This document shows positions 29,290 to 37,478 of a stretch of 64,000 bases of DNA, one piece after another. Each line of letters begins with the position of its first letter. Positions within the stretch are counted from its first letter, which is position 1. Under the pieces are notes generated by a model. It saw nothing but the letters and a program-made list of their open reading frames with translations, was not told the origin of the DNA and searched no databases. Made by a program: the position numbers and the translations under genes. The stretch is from Prescottella agglutinans (GTDB lineage Bacteria > Actinomycetota > Actinomycetes > Mycobacteriales > Mycobacteriaceae), in contig NZ_RKLP01000010.1 of NCBI RefSeq assembly GCF_004011865.1, positions 124,001 through 188,000 on the forward strand. Direction: 5' to 3'.

Positions 29290-29745
29290 ATGGCCAAGAC
29301 GCTGCGGACGGACGAGTCCATCGTCATCAACCGCCCGCTTCCGGAAGTCTTCCAGTACATGACGGACCCCGCCCACGCGATGGAATGGGGTACGAACGTC
29401 ACCGACTACAAGATGCTCTCGGGTGCACCGGACGAGGTGGGCGCGTTGGCGTCGATCGACGTGCGGGTGGCCGGCGCGAAGGTTCACGCGACGGAGGAGG
29501 TCACCGCCTTCGAGCGGAACAAGAAGATCGGCTTGAAGTCCAAGGACTCGCGCGTCGAGTACGAGCGTGAACTCGACTTCGACAGCGGCGGTGACGGTGC
29601 CACGCGAGTGTCGTTCCACATGGGCGCCGAGCCGAATACGGGTCTGTTCAAGTTCGCAGACGCCGTCGCGTTGAAGCTGTACTCCCGCGACATCCGCAGC
29701 AATCTGGAGAACGCGAAGACCATCCTCGAGACCCCGAACGGCTGA
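29290..29745 (+). CDS. SRPBCC (START-like) family protein, paralogue 2
   Basis: A 151-residue paralogue of the protein at 16341, equal in length and identical at more than half of positions. Shared blocks include RPLPEVF.YMT.P, the LSGAP.EVGA loop, RVAG, HATEE and GLFKFADAV followed by the RSNLENAK helix. The helix-grip fold is expected to bind a hydrophobic ligand. It has the same leader GAGGATGTGAGATCCATGG and the same kind of terminator overlapping the stop codon. The duplicated unit therefore seems to include promoter-proximal sequence as well as the gene. A weak upstream in-frame ATG (29281) is ignored for that reason. Confidence 0.85.
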   Translation: MAKTLRTDESIVINRPLPEVFQYMTDPAHAMEWGTNVTDYKMLSGAPDEVGALASIDVRVAGAKVHATEEVTAFERNKKIGLKSKDSRVEYERELDFDSGGDGATRVSFHMGAEPNTGLFKFADAVALKLYSRDIRSNLENAKTILETPNG

Positions 29746-29788
29746 AGGGTCCCTTCACGCGCGGGCAGCGCACGAAGGGACCCTTCAG
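29742..29788. terminator. Palindromic GAAGGG/CCCTTC element, copy 4
   Basis: A perfect 15-bp stem CTGAAGGGTCCCTTC (29742-29756) / GAAGGGACCCTTCAG (29774-29788) that includes the SRPBCC stop codon and separates it from the convergent ceramidase gene. Confidence 0.85.
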
Positions 29789-29797
29789 CTCCAGGAC

Positions 29798-31864
29798 CTA
29801 GCGGACGGTGAACTCCGCCGACGTGCCGGTGAGGGGGAAGACCTCGCCGGCCGGGTTCTTCCAGTTGCCGAAGTGCTGAATCCGGTACGTGCCCGACGGG
29901 GTGCCCGACGGGACGTCCCAGGTGATCCGGGCGACGGAGGCGTTGAGGCCCTCGCGGCGCCACCGGTACTTGGTGGCCCAGTCGCCGTCGTCGGCGTGCC
30001 GGATCCAGCGGTCGCCGTCGCGCCGCTGCACCTCGAAGAACGTTCCGCGACGGTGCAGGTCGTTCTTGGGATGTCCGGTGACGAACTCGACGGCCACCTG
30101 CTCGCCTGCGCCGACGCCGCCCGCCGGCTGGACGACGGCGTCGCCGAAGTTGCGTCCGGGAAGCGGTGCGTCGAACGGGAAGTCGCGGCCGAACCCGGGC
30201 TGGAAGCCGGACATGTCGCGCGGCGCCGGTCCGCGCGGGACGTCGGCGCCCGCCTTCATCGCCGCCGCGAGTGCCGCGAAGCCCTGCTGGTAGGCGGGAA
30301 GGGTGTTGCGGCCGAACAGCGTCGAGCCTCCCTCGTACTGCTGGGCGTCGTACTCCTCGGGCGTGGTGCAGTAGCTCGAGTACGCGTTGGCGTAGCCGTT
30401 GAAGATGACGTTCTCGAGCGGCACGCCCAGTTCCTCCGCGACCGTGCGGCGGATACGCAGACCCGAGACGATGGTGAACTCGGCCGGGCCGCCGACGACG
30501 TAGACGTCGCCGATGCGGATGATCTGGATCTTGAGCACGTGCGGAACCCAGCCGTCCGGGGGCAGCAGACCGACGGGCACCAGCACCAGCTTCGGGGCCT
30601 GCGCGTCCGCGAGCCACTGCGGGGTCTCGGCGTCGATGCCGCCGAGTGCGTCGATCACCGGGTTGTGCGTGCCCTCGGTGAAGATCTCGATCGCGGGCCC
30701 GTCCTCGGTGCTGCCGGCGGCCATCGCGGCGCCGATGCAGGCCGGTGCCGTGCGGCGCGGCTGACCGTCGGAGGTGTACTTGCCGTCGACCAGCTGATTC
30801 GCCATGTCCAGGTACATGATTCGGCTGTCGATCGTCGTCGACGACAGGGGCGCCGCCTGCTTGAACGCCTGGCGTGCTGCGGCGACCTGGCGTTCGCCGA
30901 TGATCCGGGTGTTCTCGAAGTCGTCGTCCGTGGGGCCGTGTCCGGGCTCCAGGTCGAGGTTGGGGGACATGTCGCCGGTGTTGGTCTGCGGGAAGCAGGC
31001 GACGAATCCGGGCTTGCCGTCGAGGTAACGCACCCCGGCGATGTCGTGCTCCCAGAAGTACGCGGCCGCACCCTTGTTGTCACCGGAGATCAGGTGGTTC
31101 TTGTTGGTGAGCGACGCGCCGTGGGTGGGGAACCAGCCGATGCCGCCGACGTTGGTGTCACCCTGACTGATCCGCAGGACCCGCATCGCGGTGTCGATGC
31201 CGAGCGGGTAGTAGTCCCTGTCGCGCTGTGGGTTCCGATCGAAGGCTGCACGCGACCGGTTGACGCTGGCGTCCTTCAGTTCGCTGCGGCCGTAGGCGAC
31301 GGTGCCCGCCGCGAGGTTGTCGTGCGCGGCGCTGATGGCCTCGACGACGCCGTCGACCTCGGCGTCGAACACCTGCGGCTGGAAGCCCAGCGTCGCGAGG
31401 CTGTACGCGTAGTCCTGCGACGCGCCGCCGCACGCCGCGTGCGAGTGCACGGCCGTGAGCATCACGTTCTTCTCGGTGTACAGGTCGCCGTACTTGGCCG
31501 CCAGTCGGGCGAGGACCGCGTCGTGGACGGCCTGGAAGACCATGCAGGTATCGGCGCAGGTGTAGACGACGCGGTTGTCGTCGGCGTCGGCGAAGACGTA
31601 CGCGCGCACGCGGGTCCGCTGGTGCAGGCCCTCGGCCCGCTGGTCGAACTGCGAGTAGCCCATCATGCCGTTCTCGGCGACGGGCCCGGTCATGTCCGAG
31701 AGGCCCACACCGACGCGGAATCCCTGCTCCGATCCGGCGCGGCGAACGGGGGCGGACGCGGAACGGGGCTGAGCTGAAGCGGTGGAACCGGTTGCGTTGG
31801 CAATGGCTGCGAGCGCCGGTGCGGCCGCGGCTCCGGCCAGCACGCTGCGTCGGCTGATCGTCAA
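29798..31864 (-). CDS. Secreted neutral/alkaline ceramidase
   Basis: Predicted 688-residue ceramidase hydrolysing the amide bond of ceramides to sphingosine and fatty acid, outside the cell. A twin-arginine-type signal (ISRRSVLAGAAAAPALAA) opens the protein. The ceramidase domain shows GYSQFDQRAEGLHQRTRVRA, AVHSHAACGG (zinc ligands) and NTGDMSPN, whose Ser is the family nucleophile. The C-terminal 150 residues form the usual immunoglobulin-like domain ending in SAEFTVR. The start is a TTG at 31864 with AAAGGA 7 bp upstream; another TTG at 31906 is in frame but lacks a ribosome site. No coupled neighbour. Such enzymes let soil or host-associated bacteria use sphingolipids. Confidence 0.88.
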   Translation of the reverse strand: MTISRRSVLAGAAAAPALAAIANATGSTASAQPRSASAPVRRAGSEQGFRVGVGLSDMTGPVAENGMMGYSQFDQRAEGLHQRTRVRAYVFADADDNRVVYTCADTCMVFQAVHDAVLARLAAKYGDLYTEKNVMLTAVHSHAACGGASQDYAYSLATLGFQPQVFDAEVDGVVEAISAAHDNLAAGTVAYGRSELKDASVNRSRAAFDRNPQRDRDYYPLGIDTAMRVLRISQGDTNVGGIGWFPTHGASLTNKNHLISGDNKGAAAYFWEHDIAGVRYLDGKPGFVACFPQTNTGDMSPNLDLEPGHGPTDDDFENTRIIGERQVAAARQAFKQAAPLSSTTIDSRIMYLDMANQLVDGKYTSDGQPRRTAPACIGAAMAAGSTEDGPAIEIFTEGTHNPVIDALGGIDAETPQWLADAQAPKLVLVPVGLLPPDGWVPHVLKIQIIRIGDVYVVGGPAEFTIVSGLRIRRTVAEELGVPLENVIFNGYANAYSSYCTTPEEYDAQQYEGGSTLFGRNTLPAYQQGFAALAAAMKAGADVPRGPAPRDMSGFQPGFGRDFPFDAPLPGRNFGDAVVQPAGGVGAGEQVAVEFVTGHPKNDLHRRGTFFEVQRRDGDRWIRHADDGDWATKYRWRREGLNASVARITWDVPSGTPSGTYRIQHFGNWKNPAGEVFPLTGTSAEFTVR

Positions 31865-31978
31865 GACGTAATCCTTTGCGCGAGGTGGAATACCGAAGTT
31901 GATCAAATGTCCAAGTCTTCAGCACACACCAGTTGGTCGGGATTCGCAAGGGGTGTGGCGCCGAAGTCCGGAGCCCGA

Positions 31979-32710
31979 TCAGGCGACGGCCGCGTCGCCG
32001 AACGTCATCCGCAGATCCGGGATCGTGGTCGTCATCAGGGCCCGTCGGGGCAGGCCGAGCGAGCGCAGCTCGTCGGCGATCGGATGGCTGCCGAGGTGCA
32101 GTTCGGCACCGCCGATCCGGGTGCGGACCCCGGAGGGATTCATGTCCCAGGCGGTGTGGCGGGTGATGCCGTCGAGGTGCGAGTAGGCCTCCACGGAGGT
32201 GTTGGTGCCGGCCCCCGGTGTCGGGATGCCCTGCTTGACGGTCAGTTCCGCGATGAGCCGGCCGTCCTGGCTGACCGCGCCGCGTCGGACCCGGCTGACG
32301 TGGTCGGCCTCGAAGTCGGCCAGGATCTTCGGGAAGCCCCAGATGCCGCGGCCGGCGGCGAGGGTGAACTCGCCGTCGACGGGGAGCTGATGGATCAGCG
32401 CGCCGGCGGTGCCTCCGGCCAGCGAGCGGAGGTCGCCGAGCACCGACGACCGCCCGCGGCGGCGATGGTTCCGGACCATGAACGTGACGCCGAATTCGTT
32501 GTACGGCCCGAGATCGCCGTCGACGTAGTCGACGAACACCAGCCCGCACAGTCCGCGGCCGGGGCGGTACTGCAGGATCTCGAGGCCGGTGTGGCTGATG
32601 AGCCGCTGGGCAGCCTTCGTGGGGACCGAGTACATGGCCATGAACGCCGACGCGGTCCGGATCTGGACCGGCATGTCGACCCGTTTGCCGAGCACCATGT
32701 GCGAGCTCAC
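31979..32710 (-). CDS. Acetoacetate decarboxylase-family protein
   Basis: A 243-residue protein with ADC-family features: GRGLCGLVFVDYVDGDLGPYNEFGVTFMVRNH (residues 50-81), then AGRGIWGFPKIL, where the family places its Schiff-base lysine, here Lys in GFPKIL. The C-terminus has GIGxxE-like elements (RTRIGGAELHLG). True acetoacetate decarboxylase activity is not assured, since many actinobacterial members have unknown substrates. The GTG overlaps the SDR stop (GTGA). This pair is divergent from cyp142. In M. tuberculosis Rv3519 lies next to cyp142 (Rv3518c), and this may be its counterpart. Confidence 0.78.
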   Translation of the reverse strand: MSSHMVLGKRVDMPVQIRTASAFMAMYSVPTKAAQRLISHTGLEILQYRPGRGLCGLVFVDYVDGDLGPYNEFGVTFMVRNHRRRGRSSVLGDLRSLAGGTAGALIHQLPVDGEFTLAAGRGIWGFPKILADFEADHVSRVRRGAVSQDGRLIAELTVKQGIPTPGAGTNTSVEAYSHLDGITRHTAWDMNPSGVRTRIGGAELHLGSHPIADELRSLGLPRRALMTTTIPDLRMTFGDAAVA

Positions 32711-33567
32711 TGCGACACCACCCCGCGCAGACCGTCGGCGCCGTAGACCTGTTCGAGCATGGACCGGAAGTCCGGGCCGCGGCGCAGCATCTGACCGCCG
32801 TCGACGTTGATGACCTGTCCGGTGATCCACGTGGACTGCGGGCCGAGGAGGAAAGCGGCGAGCGCGGCGACGTCCTCGACCTCGCCGACCCGGCCCAGGG
32901 GAGTGCATTCCATGTAGTCGTCGAGGATCGGTCCGCCGTCGGTGATCAGCGCGACCAGGTCGGTGCGGGTGAGTCCGGGCCGGATCGCGTTGACCCGAAC
33001 ATTGCTGGCGCCCAGTTCGTCCGCCGCGAGCTGCACCAGGTGGTCGACGCCGGACTTCGAGACGCCGTACGCGCCGAACCAGCGGTGCGTGTTGCCGGCC
33101 GCGATCGACGAGATGGCGACGATCGAGCCGCCGCCGGCCGCGACGAGGGCCCGCGCGCCGTGCTTGATCGTGAGCATCGTGCCGGTAACGTTGAGGTCGA
33201 CCGTGCGGCGCCACGCGTCGGTGTCGAGTTGCGTGACGGGCGCGATCGTCTCGTTGCCGCCCGCGCAGGCGACGACACCGTCGAGGCGTCCGGTGGTCTC
33301 GATCGCCCGGGCGACGGCGCGTTCGACGTCTGACTCGTTCGTGACGTCGGCCGCGACGGTGGTGACCGATCCGCCGGACGCGAACGCGCCGGACGCAGCG
33401 ATCTTCTCGGCGGCGGCCGACAGCTTGTCTGCGCTGCGGCCGCAGATCGTGACGTGTGCGCCGTCGGCGACGAGGGTCTGCGCGATACCGAGTCCGATGC
33501 CGCTGCCGCCGCCCGTCACCAGGATCGATCTGCCCGCAAACGCTCCGGGTTTCGCATCCGAAGTCAT
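32707..33567 (-). CDS. Short-chain dehydrogenase/reductase
   Basis: A 286-residue classical SDR. TGGGSGIG at residues 18-25 binds the cofactor, ACAGG replaces NNAG, Ser in SISSIA and YGVSKSG supply the catalytic Ser, Tyr and Lys, and the C-terminus has the INVDGG motif. ATG 33567 is preceded by a GAGAGG box. First gene of a two-gene unit with the decarboxylase-like gene and divergent from cyp142 across a 122-bp region with a long palindromic operator, which suggests a steroid or sterol-derived substrate. The substrate is not determinable from sequence. Confidence 0.85.
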   Translation of the reverse strand: MTSDAKPGAFAGRSILVTGGGSGIGLGIAQTLVADGAHVTICGRSADKLSAAAEKIAASGAFASGGSVTTVAADVTNESDVERAVARAIETTGRLDGVVACAGGNETIAPVTQLDTDAWRRTVDLNVTGTMLTIKHGARALVAAGGGSIVAISSIAAGNTHRWFGAYGVSKSGVDHLVQLAADELGASNVRVNAIRPGLTRTDLVALITDGGPILDDYMECTPLGRVGEVEDVAALAAFLLGPQSTWITGQVINVDGGQMLRRGPDFRSMLEQVYGADGLRGVVSQ

Positions 33568-33599
33568 GGCCTCTCCCCTCGTGCGTCCGATACCCCGCC

Positions 33600-33624
33600 G
33601 ATAGTAGGAACAAGTTCTACTATC
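33600..33624. promoter_or_regulatory. Long palindromic KstR-like operator between SDR and cyp142
   Basis: Arms GATAGTAG (33600-33607) and CTACTATC (33617-33624) flank the core GAACAAGTT. The centre AGGAACAAGTTCTA differs from the KstR consensus TnnAACnnGTTnnA only in its first base. It is centred in a divergent promoter region, as expected for KstR control of cyp142. Confidence 0.65.
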
Positions 33625-33689
33625 GGGAAAGGTTTGGGAGATTCTCGAGGCTTTCGGATGTATCGGTGCGAGACCGAGGAGCATGCGGA

Positions 33690-34889
33690 ATGACGAGTTG
33701 GGACGAGACCGATCTGCTCGACGGGCGCTTCTACGCCGGCGAGTTCGGTGATCCTCGCGAGGCATACGCGTGGATGCGGACGCATCGGCCCGTGTTCCGG
33801 GACCGCAACGGTGTGGCCGGGGTGTCGACGTACGAGGCGCTGATCGCTGCCGAGCGCGATCCCGGTCTGTTCTCCAACGCAGGCGGCATCCGACCGGAGA
33901 CCGGGCCGCTGCCGCAGATGATCGACATGGACGATCCGGCCCACCTGCAGCGGCGTCGACTCGTCAACACCGGCTTCACCCGCAAGAAGGTGGAGGCGAA
34001 GATCGGTCGGATCCGCGAGATCTGCGAACAGTTGATCGACGCGGTGTGCGGGAACGGGGAGTGCGACTTCGTCGCCGACCTCGCCGCGCCGCTGCCGATG
34101 GCGGTGATCGGCGACATGCTCGGGGTCCGGCCCGAAGAACGGGACACCTTCCTGCAGTGGTCGGACGATCTGGTGAAGGCGTTGGGCAGCAACGCAACCG
34201 AGGCGCAGCTGAAGGCGATGATGGACGCGTACGTTGCGTTCAACGAGTACACCTTCCGCACCATCGCCGAGCGTCGCAAGGAGCCCGCCGACGACCTGAT
34301 CAGCGTCCTCGTGCACGCCGAGATCGACGGACAGCGCCTCGACGACCAGGAGATCGTCAACGAGTCGCTGCTGATCCTGATCGGCGGCGACGAGACCACC
34401 CGGCACGTGCTCAGCGGCGGCATGGAGCAGTTGATGCGCCACGACGATCAACGGGATCGGCTGGTGTCCGACCCCTCGGGCATTCCCCTCGCGGTGGAGG
34501 AAATGCTGCGGTGGGTGTCGCCCATCAAGAACATGGCGCGGACCGTCACCCGCGACACCACGTTCTTCGGGACCGACCTGCGGCAGGGCGAGAAGGTGCT
34601 GCTGCTGTTCGAGTCGGCGAACTTCGACGAGACGATGTTCGAGGACCCCGACCGGTTCGACACCCGACGATCCCCGAACCCACACGTGGCGTTCGGTTTC
34701 GGCACCCACTTCTGCCTCGGCAACCAACTCGCACGGCTCGAGGGAGCGATGATGTTCGAGCGACTGCTCGCGCGCCTGCCCGACATGACACCGGCGACGT
34801 CGGAGCCCTTGCCGCGCCGTCCGGCGAACTTCGTGTCCGGGCTCGAGGCGATGCCGGTGAAGTTCACCGCGACGGTGCCGCGCAATTGA
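33690..34889 (+). CDS. cyp142: Cytochrome P450 CYP142, steroid C26/C27-monooxygenase
   Basis: A 399-residue P450 that oxidises the terminal side-chain carbon of cholesterol and cholestenone to start side-chain degradation. The haem-binding loop FGFGTHFCLGNQLARLE places the thiolate at Cys342. The I-helix is LILIGGDETTRHVLSGG, and the ExxR motif is in EEMLRW with the following arginine. The blocks FSNAGGIRP, MIDMDDPAHL and PANFVSGLEAMPV align with CYP142 of mycobacteria. ATG 33690 has GAGGAG upstream. Divergent from the SDR-decarboxylase pair across the operator. The redox partners are not in this window. Confidence 0.92.
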   Translation: MTSWDETDLLDGRFYAGEFGDPREAYAWMRTHRPVFRDRNGVAGVSTYEALIAAERDPGLFSNAGGIRPETGPLPQMIDMDDPAHLQRRRLVNTGFTRKKVEAKIGRIREICEQLIDAVCGNGECDFVADLAAPLPMAVIGDMLGVRPEERDTFLQWSDDLVKALGSNATEAQLKAMMDAYVAFNEYTFRTIAERRKEPADDLISVLVHAEIDGQRLDDQEIVNESLLILIGGDETTRHVLSGGMEQLMRHDDQRDRLVSDPSGIPLAVEEMLRWVSPIKNMARTVTRDTTFFGTDLRQGEKVLLLFESANFDETMFEDPDRFDTRRSPNPHVAFGFGTHFCLGNQLARLEGAMMFERLLARLPDMTPATSEPLPRRPANFVSGLEAMPVKFTATVPRN

Positions 34890-34915
34890 AACCGCGGCGG
34901 TGCCGCGCAGCTGAT

Positions 34916-35503
34916 CTAGCCCGGTTCGCCCCGGAACAGGGATTCCGTCCCCGGAGACACGGGAATCCGGTGGACGATCCGTTCGGTGAGCGGCAGTTCG
35001 CGGATCGCGGTGATCGCGTCCCACTTGAACACGCCGCACTCGCCGGTCGGCAGCCCGGGCGCCCGCATGCCGAGCCCGCTCTCGTCGACGAGCCAGACGA
35101 TCGGCGGCGTCGGCTGATCGGCCAGGCAGGTCAACTGCTCCGGTGGTGGATCCGACGGCAACGCGTACCCGGCGAGGACCGCGGTCATGTCGCCCTCGCG
35201 CCGCTCCTCGACCCACGAGACGGTGTGATCGTCGGCGACACCGGAACCCCAGTCGCCTTCGCAGACGACGGCGCGAACCGGGACGAAGTCGGCGGCGATC
35301 GGCATCGGGTCGGGCGCGGGCGGCGCCTCCTGGGGGAGCCCCGAGAAGCCGAGGAGATTGCCGGCCAGGCAGGTCGGCTCCACCAGGCCCGCCGTCGTCG
35401 ACTGTGGCGCGGGTGCAGCCGTCTCGTCGGTGTCGTCCGATGCGCCGCAGCCCGCGGCCAATCCGATCGCCAGCAACCCCACGAAGATCTTCGAAGCCCC
35501 CAT
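34916..35503 (-). CDS. Putative lipoprotein
   Basis: A 195-residue protein with a lipoprotein signal: a short basic start, a hydrophobic core (IFVGLLAIG) and lipobox LAAGC, giving Cys20 or so as the lipidation site. A Thr/Ala/Pro-rich linker (ASDDTDETAAPAPQSTT) follows. The mature domain has four cysteines (TCLAGN, VCEGDW, TCLADQ, ECGVFK) that could form two disulphides. No family recognised. ATG 35503 is preferred over an alternative start 9 bp upstream. It is convergent with cyp142 and stands alone. Confidence 0.75.
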   Translation of the reverse strand: MGASKIFVGLLAIGLAAGCGASDDTDETAAPAPQSTTAGLVEPTCLAGNLLGFSGLPQEAPPAPDPMPIAADFVPVRAVVCEGDWGSGVADDHTVSWVEERREGDMTAVLAGYALPSDPPPEQLTCLADQPTPPIVWLVDESGLGMRAPGLPTGECGVFKWDAITAIRELPLTERIVHRIPVSPGTESLFRGEPG

Positions 35504-35530
35504 AACGGGCACCCTACGGAGCGGGCGGCA

Positions 35531-35550
35531 CGGGCGTGAGCGAACGCCCG
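35531..35550 (-). terminator. Possible terminator after the cupin gene
   Basis: CGGGCGT (35531-35537) and ACGCCCG (35544-35550) form a perfect 7-bp stem with a 6-nt loop downstream of the cupin gene on the minus strand. Short, so only suggestive. Confidence 0.35.
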
Positions 35551-35635
35551 GACCGGTGTCGGGCCGCGGGGCGAGAGGCTACGCGCAGGCCGGCGCCGGG
35601 TCGTCCTCGGACAGCGGGCTGCCCGCCGGATTCAC

Positions 35636-35947
35636 CTACAGCACGTGCAGCACCATCGGCGTCGGACCGAGGTTGCGTCCCATGTGGACGTAGCCGTGCC
35701 CGCTCGGTTCGACGATGGTGCCGCCGACGTTGTAGACGCCGTCGACCCTGCAGTCCGACTTGTAGTGCGTCAGTGTGCCTTCGGTGACGAGCCCGCACAG
35801 CATTCCGTCGTGGAAGTGCCAGCCCGTGGTGCCGTCCGACGCGATCGTGATGCGGCGCAGAACGTAGTCGCGACCGTCGACCGTGGCCTGCGCCAGGATC
35901 TCGCCGATGACGCCCTCACTGGGAGTGGCGGCTGCGGTCGAGCTCAG
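35636..35947 (-). CDS. Small cupin-domain protein
   Basis: A protein of about 103 residues with a single cupin barrel. GWHFHDGMLCGLVTEG gives the first conserved motif with two histidines, and VEPSGHGYVHMG the second, so a metal site is likely. Reaction unknown. No ATG, GTG or TTG lies at the expected start. A CTG at 35947 overlapping the stop of the SnoaL gene (CTGA) is the most plausible start, because the domain begins shortly after it. Translation could instead continue from further upstream. Coupled to the SnoaL-like gene. Confidence 0.6.
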   Translation of the reverse strand: MSSTAAATPSEGVIGEILAQATVDGRDYVLRRITIASDGTTGWHFHDGMLCGLVTEGTLTHYKSDCRVDGVYNVGGTIVEPSGHGYVHMGRNLGPTPMVLHVL

Positions 35948-36447
35948 GCGCCCTTCGCCGGCGGCTCGGCCCACATGTGCGAGAGGAACTCGAAGCTGGG
36001 GAGGTCGTCGAGCGAGATGATCGACTCGTAGATGCGTTCGTACGACGTCCGCGCGATGCGCCACCGGCCATCGTCGTCGCGGCGGTAGCGGTCCCGGTAG
36101 TAGCCGGCGCCCCGGATGAGGCGGCGGGCGGAGGGGACGATGACCGTGTCCTCGAACGCCCACGAGCCCTCGGCGATGTCGCCGTCGACGGTGATCTCGG
36201 GATGGTTGGCGATGTGCACCGACGTGACCGCCGGGCCGAGGGCCTTCCGCATGAACCCGGCCAGCGCGTCGCGCCCCTCGAAGACGAGCGGCTCACGAAG
36301 CGCATGAGTCCCGTACTCGGCGACGACGTCCTCGGCGAGCGTGTCCGCGAACTCGTCCCAGCGCTTGAGGTCCAGGGTCCGGAAATAGCGGTACTTGAGC
36401 TGACGGAGGTCTTCCAGGATGCCGAGTTCTTCACTGGATCTGGTCAC
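35944..36447 (-). CDS. SnoaL/NTF2-like protein
   Basis: A 167-residue cone-fold protein. LGILEDLRQLKYRYFRTLDLKRWDEFADTLAEDVVAEYG is the family N-terminal helix pair; later strands include ITVDGDIAEGSWAFEDTVIV and the closing GRWRIARTSYERIYES. It is distantly similar to the protein at 26546, but from a different branch. The GTG start has no strong ribosome site. Paired with a cupin gene, it might act on a small cyclic or dienoic substrate, but nothing in the sequence fixes this. Confidence 0.78.
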   Translation of the reverse strand: MTRSSEELGILEDLRQLKYRYFRTLDLKRWDEFADTLAEDVVAEYGTHALREPLVFEGRDALAGFMRKALGPAVTSVHIANHPEITVDGDIAEGSWAFEDTVIVPSARRLIRGAGYYRDRYRRDDDGRWRIARTSYERIYESIISLDDLPSFEFLSHMWAEPPAKGA

Positions 36448-36581
36448 TCGCGGAGCATCACACGGCGGGCCGTCCGTCCGGGCAGCTTCCGACGATTTCG
36501 CCGCAGTGCGCAGAATCCGTCGACGAGCGCGCGGAGCCGTCCGGATGGGGGCGCGATCAGGGAGGCTGGGATCATCGTCGG

Positions 36582-37394
36582 GTGACGCGAATCAGACTGG
36601 TGGCATCCGACCTCGACGGGACCCTGCTGCGGTCCGACCGGACGGTTTCGCAGCGAACCACCCGGGCCATGGCCGAAGCCCGCGCCGCCGGCATCGAGGT
36701 GGTGTGGGCGACCGCCCGCGCGCGGCACTCGGTGGACACCCTGGCGCGGTCGTGCGGCTTCCGTGGGGAGGCGATCTGCGCCAACGGTGCGGTCACGCTC
36801 GACCTGGCCGACGGCACCGCCGCGATCACCGGCACGGTCTCGATCGAGGTCACCGAGGCCCTGGCCGCGATGGAGCGGGTCCGCACGTTGGTGCCGGGCG
36901 TGGTGTTCGCGAACGTCGGGCCGACGACGTTCGTGGCCGAACCCGAGTATGCGGCACTGTGCGACTACGCCGACCACCACCGGACGCTGGACGAGATGAT
37001 CCTCGAGGAGCAGTTGCCGCGGATGGGGGAGCCGATGGTCAAGATCGTCGCCCGGCATCCCGAGCTGCCCAGCGACGAGTTGTACCGGCTCGCCGTCGCG
37101 GCAGGTGTCGACGGCGTGGAACTGACCCACTCGGGGGCCCCGTACGTCGAGATGGCGGCGACGGGGGTGTCGAAGGCCAGCGCCCTCGCGCGGCTGTGTG
37201 CGGTGAGAGGGATTGCGGCGCACGAGGTTGCCGTGATCGGGGATGCGGTGAACGACATCCCGATGCTGATGTGGGCCGGCACCGCGCTGTGTCCGGACAA
37301 CGCGTTGCCGGAGGTGCGCGCGCTCGCGGACCGGGTGTTGCCGTCGAACGAAGACGACGGCGTCGCGCAGTATCTCGAGGAACTCGTGGCCTGA
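36582..37394 (+). CDS. HAD-superfamily (Cof-type) phosphatase
   Basis: A 270-residue HAD phosphatase of the Cof/IIB subclass. Motif I is LVASDLDGTLL (nucleophile Asp near residue 10), motif II is the Thr in VWATARARH, and motif III-IV is GVSKASALARL followed by VIGDAVNDIPML, with the conserved Asp pair. The C2-type cap lies between. Such enzymes dephosphorylate sugar phosphates or flavin precursors with broad specificity. The GTG start has only a weak, distant GGAGG. Stands alone between divergent and tandem neighbours. Confidence 0.85.
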   Translation: MTRIRLVASDLDGTLLRSDRTVSQRTTRAMAEARAAGIEVVWATARARHSVDTLARSCGFRGEAICANGAVTLDLADGTAAITGTVSIEVTEALAAMERVRTLVPGVVFANVGPTTFVAEPEYAALCDYADHHRTLDEMILEEQLPRMGEPMVKIVARHPELPSDELYRLAVAAGVDGVELTHSGAPYVEMAATGVSKASALARLCAVRGIAAHEVAVIGDAVNDIPMLMWAGTALCPDNALPEVRALADRVLPSNEDDGVAQYLEELVA

Positions 37395-37478
37395 CCAGTC
37401 GGCAGGATTGATACTGGCCCGATTCGTTGTCGTCGGCAATGATGCATTCGTCGGAAAAGCGAGACGAAGGGCGGTCCG

